Source: Planctomycetota bacterium
GTDB lineage: Bacteria; Planctomycetota; UBA1135; UBA2386
Length of the DNA stretch: 6,490 nt
Direction: 5' to 3'
NCBI GenBank assembly: GCA_020425885.1
Contig: JAGQRA010000938.1
Span: 1-6,490, forward strand
The notes below the pieces were generated by a model. That model was not told the DNA's origin. It was given only the letters and a program-made list of their open reading frames with translations, and searched no databases. A program made the translations under genes and the position numbers. Shown here one piece after another: positions 1 to 5,393 of this stretch. Position 1 is the first letter of the stretch. The number at the start of each line of letters is the position of its first letter.

Positions 1-1
1 C

Positions 2-364
2 GCCACGGCGCTCGCGGCCGCGGAGCCGTCGCGCGGCGCCGCACCCGCGTTCCAGCAGCTTGCCGACGTCGGCGCCGCGGCGGCCCTTGGCGACGCGGCC
101 GCGATCGCCGCGATCGAGTACGGCGCCCGTGCTCTCGGCACCGGCATCGCCAACCTGGTCATGGCGTTCAATCCGCACCGCATCAGCCTGATGGGCGGCG
201 TGCTCGGGCTCGGCGACGCCTGGTTCGATGCCGTCGTCGACGAGGCCAGAAGGCGCTCCTTTCCGCGGGCCGCGGCCGTGCTCGACATCGATCGTTGCCG
301 GCTCGGCGAGATCACGGGCGCGTTCGGCGCCGCCATGTTGTCACAGGAGGCGCTGCAGCGATGA
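2..364 (+). CDS. ROK-family sugar kinase or regulator, C-terminal part (5' end outside window)
   Basis: Reading frame 2 is open from the window edge to the TGA at 362-364, giving the last 120 residues of a larger protein. The fragment has the ROK (repressor, ORF, kinase) C-terminal signature: an alanine-rich helix with GDAAAIAAIEYG, then LGTGIANLV, then NPHRISLMGGVLGLGD. The last corresponds to the family's 'NP..i.lgGgv' strand-turn, which is followed by a closing helix. ROK proteins phosphorylate hexoses with ATP or act as sugar-responsive repressors with an N-terminal helix-turn-helix. The N-terminal region, the catalytic Asp and the zinc-binding Cys cluster lie upstream, so kinase and repressor cannot be told apart here. 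Its stop overlaps the next start by four bases (361-364), so it belongs to the operon. A kinase supplying a sugar phosphate to the downstream enzymes is the simplest reading, but this is inference. A start at the internal ATG 161 is unlikely because the ROK fold continues upstream of it. Confidence 0.85.
   Translation, partial: ATALAAAEPSRGAAPAFQQLADVGAAAALGDAAAIAAIEYGARALGTGIANLVMAFNPHRISLMGGVLGLGDAWFDAVVDEARRRSFPRAAAVLDIDRCRLGEITGAFGAAMLSQEALQR
345..350 (+). promoter_or_regulatory. Shine-Dalgarno site for the aminotransferase
   Basis: A perfect AGGAGG lies inside the end of the ROK gene, ten bases before ATG 361. It favours ATG 361 over the in-frame upstream ATG at 295, which would add 22 low-complexity Arg/Ala-rich residues unlike the family's N-terminus. 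Confidence 0.75.
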
Positions 365-1479
365 CCGCCGACCACGGCCCGGTCCGCACCAAGGACTACC
401 GGCGCCAGTACGAGGCCCTGTGGCCGGAGCTCGCGCCCGCGCTCGAACGCGCGTTCCTCGACGACGCGCCGATCCTCGGCCGCGCCACGAACGAGTTCGA
501 GGCCGCCTTCGCGGCCCACGTCGGCAGCCGCCACGCGATCGGCACGAACAGCGGCACCGACGCGCTGATCCTGTCGCTGCGCGCGCTCGGCATCGGCTCC
601 GGCGACGAGGTCATCACCGCCGCCAACACCTTCCTCGCCACCGTCGCCGCGATCGCCGCGGTCGGCGCCCGGCCGGTGCTCGTCGAACCCGACGAGGCCT
701 CGATGTCGATGGACCCGGAACGGTTCGCGGCGGCGATCACGCCACGTACCCGGGCCGTGATCCCGGTCCACCTGCACGGCCTGCCGTGCCCGATGGCCGG
801 CATCTGCGACCATGCCACTCGGCACGGCATCGAGATCGTCGAGGACGCGGCCCAGGCCCATGGCGCCCGCGCCGGTGCCCTCGGTCGGGTCGGTTCGATC
901 GGCCGCCTCGGCGCCTTCAGCTTCCACCCGAGCAAGAACCTCGGCGCCTTCGGCGACGCCGGCGCCATCACGACGAGCGACGATGCGCTGGCCGAACGTC
1001 TGCGTGTGCTGCGCAATCTCGGCAAGGTCGGCAAGTACGAGGCCCGCGCGCTCGGCGTCAACAGCAAGCTCGACACGCTGCAGGCCGTGGTGCTGCAGCT
1101 CAAGCTCTCGCGGCTCGACGGCTGGAACGCACGGCGCCGGACGCTTGCGGCCCGCTACGACGCGGCGCTCGGCGGCATCGCCGACCTGCGGCTGCCGTCC
1201 GATCGCGACGGCGCGCATGTCTACCACCTCTACGTCGTGCGCACACGACGCCGCGACGAGCTCGCCACCCACCTGCGCGAGCGCGGCATCCGTACCGGCA
1301 TGCACTACCCGATCCCGCCGCATCTGCAGCCGCTCGATCGCGACCTCGGCTACCGGCCCGGCGAGCTGCCGATCACGGAGCGGATCGCAGCCGCGAGCCT
1401 GTCGCTGCCGTTGTCGCACGAACACACCGATGCCGAGATCGAACGGGCGGCATCCGCGGTGCTGGAGTTCTTCGCATGA
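361..1479 (+). CDS. DegT/DnrJ/EryC1/StrS-family PLP-dependent sugar aminotransferase
   Basis: The 372-residue product has the usual length of this fold-type I family, which transfers an amino group (usually from glutamate or glutamine) to a keto sugar in the cytoplasm. Visible motifs in order are: KDYRRQY near the N-terminus; TNSGTDAL (62-69, PLP phosphate loop); GSGDEVITAANTF (79-91); IPVHLHGLP; EDAAQAHG (161-168), where D162 should contact the PLP ring nitrogen; FSFHPSKNLGAFGDAGA with K192 as the Schiff-base lysine; LGVNSKLDTLQA; and GMHYPIPPHLQPL near the C-terminus. This pattern most resembles C3 aminotransferases such as DesV, TylB and QdtB/FdtB, but regiochemistry cannot be fixed by eye. 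ATG 361 is chosen for its AGGAGG and its ATGA overlap with the ROK stop. The stop in turn overlaps the GH4-like gene, consistent with consecutive steps. The active site looks intact, so a live enzyme is likely. Confidence 0.95.
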   Translation: MTADHGPVRTKDYRRQYEALWPELAPALERAFLDDAPILGRATNEFEAAFAAHVGSRHAIGTNSGTDALILSLRALGIGSGDEVITAANTFLATVAAIAAVGARPVLVEPDEASMSMDPERFAAAITPRTRAVIPVHLHGLPCPMAGICDHATRHGIEIVEDAAQAHGARAGALGRVGSIGRLGAFSFHPSKNLGAFGDAGAITTSDDALAERLRVLRNLGKVGKYEARALGVNSKLDTLQAVVLQLKLSRLDGWNARRRTLAARYDAALGGIADLRLPSDRDGAHVYHLYVVRTRRRDELATHLRERGIRTGMHYPIPPHLQPLDRDLGYRPGELPITERIAAASLSLPLSHEHTDAEIERAASAVLEFFA

Positions 1480-2825
1480 GGGCGCGGCCGGTGATCGCTT
1501 TGCTCGGCGGCTCGAGCGCGTTCACGCCCTCGCTGGCGTCGGCGCTGGCCGATCGGGCAGCGGCGCTGCCGGCGCTCGAGGTGCGGTTGTGGGGTCGCTC
1601 GTCGCCGCATCTGGCGGCGGTCGAACGCTTCTGCAACCTGCATGTCGGCGCGCGTGGTATCGGCCACGACTACCTCGCCACCACCGATCTCGATCTCGCG
1701 TTGCGCGGCAGCGACCTCGTCGTCTGCCAGGTGCGCATCGGCGGCTTCGACGGGCGCTCGTACGACGAGACCTTCCCGCACGCCCACGGACTGCCCGGCG
1801 ACGAGACCATCGGGCCGGGCGGCCTCGCCTCGGCGCTGCGGTCGGTGCCCGCGATCCTCGCCCTCGGACGTCGGGTCCGAGAACTCGCACCGGGCGTGCC
1901 GTTGGTCGTGACCAGCAACCCGCTCGGCATCCTGCTGCGGGCGCTCGCCACGATCGAGGGGCTTTCGGCCTTCGGCCTCTGCGAGCTGCCCGAGCACACC
2001 CTGCAGCGCGCCGCCGCCGCCGCCGACCTCGACGCCCGGACCCTGACCGCGGACTACGTCGGCATGAACCATCAGGGTGCCTTCGTCGCCGTCCGCACCG
2101 AAGCCGGCGACGACGTCCTGCCGCACATCCTCGACCGGCTTGCCGCGCACGACGAGGCCGGCGCCTTCGGGGTCGACGCCGACGTGATGCGCGCGCACGG
2201 CCTGTTGTGGCTGTCGTACGCGAAGCTGTTCCTGCACCGCGACCGGACGCTGCGGTCGCAGCGGCAACGCGTTCGCGATCGCGGCCGCGAGCTCGCCGAC
2301 CTCGCGCGGCAGCTGTTGGATCACTACGCCACGACCGCGTCGCCGGCGCTGCCGGCGGCGTCGGGCCGACGCCAGACGCCATGGCATGCGATGGCGCTGG
2401 TGCCCGCGATCGAATCGCTCTGCCATGGTCGCCCCAACCGCCTCGCCGTCTCGCAGCCGAATCGCGGCCACCTGCCCTGGTTGCCCGAGGACGCCATCGT
2501 CGAGCAGTTCGGGCCGCAGGTTCCGCTCGCGACGCCGCCGCCCTCGCCGACCGTTGCCGACCCGGCGTCGCCGCGCCTCGCTCCGCTGGTCGACCTGACC
2601 CGGCGCATCGACGCCTACGAACGTCGCGCAGCCAAGGCCGGCGATCTTGCCGGTCAGGCCGGTGAGCTGGCCGGCCGCGCCGGCCTGCTGGCGACGCGCG
2701 CCGAGGTCGCAGCTTGTCTCGGCCTCGACCCGCTGACGGCGACCGTCGCGACCGACTTCGATGCCCTGATCGACGACATCCTGCGCGCGGCGCCTGTGCC
2801 GACCCATCAGGAGGTCCGACGATGA
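1476..2825 (+). CDS. Glycoside hydrolase family 4-type NAD-dependent protein (6-phospho-glucosidase-like or sugar 3-dehydrogenase)
   Basis: The 449-residue product matches the GH4 length. GH4 enzymes bind NAD and a divalent metal, and cleave glycosides by transiently oxidising C3 of the sugar, then eliminating. The N-terminal Rossmann loop reads LLGGSSAFTPS. It is followed by CQVRIGGFDGRSYDE, GLPGDETIGPGG (D109 and E110 in the family's 'G-E-T-G-GG' segment) and TSNPLGI with N148. The two expected metal ligands are visible: C169 in GLCELPEH and H199 in GMNHQGAF. Y248 in LSYAKLF is a candidate for the catalytic-base Tyr. The C-terminal half has the family block NRGHLPWLPEDAIVEQF. The start ATG 1476 lies in an ATGA overlap with GGAG at 1464-1467. 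The same frame stays open upstream to 228, but that part is out-of-frame shadow of the aminotransferase. An insertion of three heptads lies at 388-408. The substrate is unknown. Beside a C3-type aminotransferase it may serve as a dehydrogenase rather than a hydrolase, which is inference. Confidence 0.9.
   Translation: MRARPVIALLGGSSAFTPSLASALADRAAALPALEVRLWGRSSPHLAAVERFCNLHVGARGIGHDYLATTDLDLALRGSDLVVCQVRIGGFDGRSYDETFPHAHGLPGDETIGPGGLASALRSVPAILALGRRVRELAPGVPLVVTSNPLGILLRALATIEGLSAFGLCELPEHTLQRAAAAADLDARTLTADYVGMNHQGAFVAVRTEAGDDVLPHILDRLAAHDEAGAFGVDADVMRAHGLLWLSYAKLFLHRDRTLRSQRQRVRDRGRELADLARQLLDHYATTASPALPAASGRRQTPWHAMALVPAIESLCHGRPNRLAVSQPNRGHLPWLPEDAIVEQFGPQVPLATPPPSPTVADPASPRLAPLVDLTRRIDAYERRAAKAGDLAGQAGELAGRAGLLATRAEVAACLGLDPLTATVATDFDALIDDILRAAPVPTHQEVRR
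2637..2699 (+). repeat. Three imperfect 21-base tandem repeats encoding heptads inside the GH4-like gene
   Basis: Units 2637-2657, 2658-2678 and 2679-2699 each begin with GCCGG and encode AGDLAGQ, AGELAGR and AGLLATR (residues 388-408). The units have diverged at third positions and at some residues. They fall between the usual GH4 C-terminal helix (YERRAAKAG) and the usual AACLGLDPL segment, so they look like a small in-frame expansion that lengthens a helix. Confidence 0.75.
2809..2814 (+). promoter_or_regulatory. Shine-Dalgarno site for the radical SAM gene
   Basis: A perfect AGGAGG lies seven bases before ATG 2822 and within the last codons of the GH4-like gene. The spacing is close to ideal. 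It identifies ATG 2822 as the start and rules out the in-frame upstream ATG at 2714, which would add 36 Arg/Pro-rich residues. Confidence 0.85.
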
Positions 2826-3784
2826 GAGCGATCGATCGCATCACCGAGGGCGAGCGCGAGCGCGCGCTGCTCGAACGCCTGCGTTCGGGTGCCGTCACCG
2901 CCGAGTCGATCGAGCGCGAGTCGCTGCCGTTCTTCAGCAAGATCCAGATCCAGACCACGACCCTCTGCAACGCGGCCTGCACCACCTGCCCCTATCCGGA
3001 GACCAGTCGGCAGCTGCCGATGGGCGAGATGACGGCGGCGACCTTCGAGCGCATCCTGGCCCAGATGCAGGGCCGCCCGGTCGAACGCGTCAGCCTGTTC
3101 CTGATGAACGAGCCCACCGTCGATCGGCGCCTCGAACATCTGACCCGCCTGACGCGCGCGGCGATGCCGGCGGCCAAGGTCACCATCATCACCAACGGCA
3201 AGCTGCTCGACGGCGACCGCGCCCGGGCGTTGGCAGCGGCCGGCATGGGCGAGATCACGATCTCGGTCAACGGCTTCGACGCGCGCGCCTACGGGGCGAC
3301 CATGCAGGGCCTGCGCTTCGATCGGATCCTGCGCAACCTCGAAGAGGTCGGCGCGGCGTGGCGCAACGGCGAACTCACCGGACTCGACCTCCGCATCACC
3401 GCGCTCGATCTCGGCGATGCCGCGCGACTCGCGCCGGAGTTTGCCGCGCGGATCGGCATCCCGGTCTTCGTCAAGCCGGTGACCAACCGGGCCGGCTCGG
3501 TCGACACCACGGCCCTCGGCGTGGCGTGCCCGACGGCCGCGGCGCCGCGCGGCATCTGCCAGCGCCCGTTCGTCAAGGCCTATGTGCTCTACAACGGCGA
3601 CATGGTGCTCTGCAATTGCGACTGGCAACGCAGCACGATCTTCGGCAACGTGCACGACACGACGCTCGAGGCGATGTGGCGCGGCGCGGCGTTGATGGCG
3701 GTGCGCAGGGACCACCTGCGCGGCACGTTCGCCGCGACCTCGCCGTGCGCGCGCTGCGACTACCCCTACTCGATCGACGCATGA
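2822..3784 (+). CDS. Radical SAM protein with SPASM-like C-terminal domain
   Basis: The 320-residue product carries the radical SAM cluster motif C49-x3-C53-x2-C56 (LCNAACTTCPYP), which binds the [4Fe-4S] cluster that cleaves S-adenosylmethionine. The following barrel motifs are MNEPTVD (N96-E97-P98, in the place of the usual GGEP), IITNGKLL and ITISVNGFD. After the barrel come further cysteines: C236, C246, C264 and C266 (YNGDMVLCNCDW), then IFGNVHDTTLEAMW, then C309-x2-C312. This is the layout of SPASM or twitch domains that hold auxiliary Fe-S clusters. Such enzymes mature peptides or tailor small molecules; BtrN, a cyclitol dehydrogenase of butirosin biosynthesis, is a relevant small-molecule example. 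With sugar enzymes on both sides and no short peptide gene nearby, a sugar or cyclitol substrate is more likely than a peptide. Dehydrogenation, epimerisation or dehydration cannot be distinguished. It overlaps both neighbours by ATGA. Confidence 0.92.
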   Translation: MRAIDRITEGERERALLERLRSGAVTAESIERESLPFFSKIQIQTTTLCNAACTTCPYPETSRQLPMGEMTAATFERILAQMQGRPVERVSLFLMNEPTVDRRLEHLTRLTRAAMPAAKVTIITNGKLLDGDRARALAAAGMGEITISVNGFDARAYGATMQGLRFDRILRNLEEVGAAWRNGELTGLDLRITALDLGDAARLAPEFAARIGIPVFVKPVTNRAGSVDTTALGVACPTAAAPRGICQRPFVKAYVLYNGDMVLCNCDWQRSTIFGNVHDTTLEAMWRGAALMAVRRDHLRGTFAATSPCARCDYPYSIDA

Positions 3785-4737
3785 AACTCGGCGTCTGCCC
3801 GCAACCGTTCTACCGCCTGCCGTTGCCGGCGGCGCTCGACACCATCGCCGAACTCGGGCTCTGCGGCCTCGAGCTGCCGGTCGACGCGCGCAGCCCGTTC
3901 GTCGATCTCGAAGGGCTGCTGGCCGACGGCACGGCGGCGCTCGAGAAACTGCTGGCGCAACGCGGCCTCGGCTTGACGGCGCTGTCGATCCACCAGGAGG
4001 GCCAGCTGCTGCTCGGCCCCCACCATCGTGACACCGATGCCGTCTGCGCCGGCACGCCGGCCGAGAAGGTCGCCTACGCCGGGCGACGACTGCGGCTCGC
4101 GGCCGACCTGGCGCAGCGACTCGGCGTGACGACGGTGGTCGGCTTCGTCGGCTGCGAGGACTACACGCGCTTCTTCCCGTGGCCCGCGGCCGATGGCTGG
4201 GAGCGCATGCTGCCGGAGTTCAAGGAGCGCCTGCTGCCGATCCTCGATCACTACGCCGACCGCGGCGTCCGCTTCGCGCAGGAGCCGCATCCGAAGCAGA
4301 TCATCTACAACATCGAGACCGCCGCTGAATGCCTCGAACTGCTCGGCCACCACGACGCCTTCGGCTTCAATCTCGATCCCGCCAACCTGGTCCTGGCCGG
4401 CGTCGACCCGGTCGTGTTCGCGGCCGAACTCGGCGACCGGATCTGGCACGTGCACGCCAAGGATGCCGAATCGGTCCCGCACCACATCCGGCGCTCGGGA
4501 CTGCTCGCGCACGGTCCCTGGCAGCGCCGCGATCGCGGCTTCCGCTTCCGCGTCCCGGGCTTTGGCGATCTCGATTGGCGGCGCATCGTCACCGAGCTGA
4601 TCATGGCCGACTACGACGGCTGGCTCGCGATCGAACACGAGGACCCGACGTTCGGCCCGCGCGACGGCGTCGACAAGGCGATCGCCACGCTGCGCCCGCT
4701 GCTGCCGACCGAGCTGCGAACGGAGCCGTGGTGGTGA
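3781..4737 (+). CDS. TIM-barrel sugar isomerase/epimerase (xylose isomerase-like, AP-endonuclease-2 superfamily)
   Basis: The 318-residue product fits the COG1082-type sugar isomerase/epimerase group, cytoplasmic TIM barrels using a divalent metal. The first strand is MKLGVCPQPF, followed by ELGLCGLELPVD. The metal-site candidates follow in the expected order: E168 in QEPHP, D199 in NLDPANL, H223 or H225 in WHVHAKD, and E285 in AIEHEDP. The stretch RFRVPGFGDLDWRRI before the last strand is also typical of this subfamily. One deviation is that the usual DPSHL is DPANL, with N202 for the His. Members isomerise or epimerise sugars, and some act on 3-keto sugars or 3-keto-glycosides, which would suit a GH4-like C3-oxidising partner; the substrate here is not evident. 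The ATG lies in an ATGA overlap, and I see no Shine-Dalgarno upstream, so translation probably depends on coupling to the radical SAM gene. Confidence 0.9.
   Translation: MKLGVCPQPFYRLPLPAALDTIAELGLCGLELPVDARSPFVDLEGLLADGTAALEKLLAQRGLGLTALSIHQEGQLLLGPHHRDTDAVCAGTPAEKVAYAGRRLRLAADLAQRLGVTTVVGFVGCEDYTRFFPWPAADGWERMLPEFKERLLPILDHYADRGVRFAQEPHPKQIIYNIETAAECLELLGHHDAFGFNLDPANLVLAGVDPVVFAAELGDRIWHVHAKDAESVPHHIRRSGLLAHGPWQRRDRGFRFRVPGFGDLDWRRIVTELIMADYDGWLAIEHEDPTFGPRDGVDKAIATLRPLLPTELRTEPWW
4722..4725 (+). promoter_or_regulatory. Ribosome site selecting the GTG start of the unknown gene
   Basis: GGAG lies eight bases before GTG 4734 and five before GTG 4731, both in frame. GTG 4734 keeps the four-base GTGA overlap used elsewhere in the operon and is preferred. 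There is no ATG near this position in the frame. Confidence 0.55.
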
Positions 4738-5393
4738 GACGTGCCGTGTTGGTGCCACCCGATCTGCATCAGACCGCCGGGCTCGTGACCCGCGACCTGC
4801 TGCGCGAGGGCACCGTCGAGCAGGCCCGCGCGCTGTGGCGACGCTGGCTGGCGGACGGCGACGAGACGTGGTGCGACCTCGGCGACCGCGGCGAGCTGGC
4901 CATCGACGTGACCCGACGGCTGACCGACTTCGCGCCGGAGCACATCGAGCTGTTCGTACCGCGAACGCACGCCCGCGCCGGCAGCATCCTCCGGCGCACG
5001 CTCGCCGCCGCCGGGGCCGTGCCCGTGGTGACGACGATCGAAGCCGCGCCGGGTCCAGCGTTCGACGGCAAAGCACCGAGCCTGGTGCCGCCGCGTCCGG
5101 ACCAGGAGTGGCTGTCGGGCCTCGACTCGAACTCGGGCTTTACCCTCGGCGAACGCGCACCGGCCACGGTCGAGGACCGCCTCGCCTCGCCGCTGCCGCC
5201 GGCGCTGCACCCGCACGCCGAGGGCTGGCTCGACCAGCTCACCGCCTGGCTTCGGCGGCACCGCCCCGCGTGCCTGGCCGAATGGCGCTGCCTGTTGCAC
5301 GCCCACGATGCCCACGTCAATCCGGTCGAGGCCATCTATGCCGGACTGCACCTGCGCGAGCGCAACGCCGAGCTGCTGGTGAACATCCTGTGA
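4734..5393 (+). CDS. Conserved-operon protein of unknown function, 219 residues
   Basis: I do not recognise this family. The protein begins with a short hydrophobic strand and turn (RRAVLVPPDLHQTAG), followed by a Trp/Arg-rich helix (ARALWRRWL, 31-39). Next is TWCDLGDRGELAIDV with C47, then FAPEHIELFVPRTH and an Ala-rich helix leading into the strand VPVVTTIEA. A Pro-rich middle (SLVPPRPDQEWL) follows. The last third is helical and histidine-rich, including HAHDAH (189-194) and a C-terminal helix ending ELLVNIL. There is no signal peptide or membrane segment, so it is probably cytoplasmic. The frame shows the same third-position GC bias as its neighbours and the gene sits between two coupled genes, so it is real. 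The start is GTG 4734 (4731 possible). The frame is open upstream to 4329, but that region is shadow of the epimerase gene. A pathway enzyme or a partner of the radical SAM or kinase protein are both possible. Confidence 0.8.
   Translation: MRRAVLVPPDLHQTAGLVTRDLLREGTVEQARALWRRWLADGDETWCDLGDRGELAIDVTRRLTDFAPEHIELFVPRTHARAGSILRRTLAAAGAVPVVTTIEAAPGPAFDGKAPSLVPPRPDQEWLSGLDSNSGFTLGERAPATVEDRLASPLPPALHPHAEGWLDQLTAWLRRHRPACLAEWRCLLHAHDAHVNPVEAIYAGLHLRERNAELLVNIL

Noticed and set aside
228..1475. Continuous open frame running into the GH4-like gene, suggesting a much larger 865-residue protein
   Set aside because: The upstream part is Arg/Pro-rich low-complexity sequence lying out of frame over the clearly real aminotransferase gene. 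The GH4 Rossmann motif begins right at ATG 1476, which has its own ribosome site.
2010..2026. Run of GCC codons as a possible microsatellite
   Set aside because: It encodes a short alanine run in a helix, and such runs are ordinary at this base composition.
812..2665. 617-residue plus-strand open frame spanning the aminotransferase and GH4-like genes
   Set aside because: It is Arg/Ser/Pro-rich, has no motifs and overlaps two recognisable proteins in another frame.
2669..2685. GC-rich hairpin GGCCGG-N5-CCGGCC as a possible terminator
   Set aside because: It lies inside the GH4-like gene within the heptad repeat, has only six base pairs and no following T-run.
4329..4733. N-terminal extension of the unknown 219-residue protein
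   Set aside because: It is an Arg/Pro-rich shadow of the epimerase frame. GTG 4734 with GGAG and the GTGA overlap gives a sensible start.
4929..4955. APEHIEL segment of the unknown protein resembling the APEHL motif of histidinol dehydrogenase
   Set aside because: The match is a few residues only. Length, surrounding sequence and other family motifs do not fit histidinol dehydrogenase.
1350..5076. Long open frames on the minus strand (for example 1350-2807, 1522-2985, 3766-5076)
   Set aside because: Their translations are Arg/Ala/Gly-rich with no family motif, and they lie opposite well-supported genes. Such frames are expected from GC-rich codon use.
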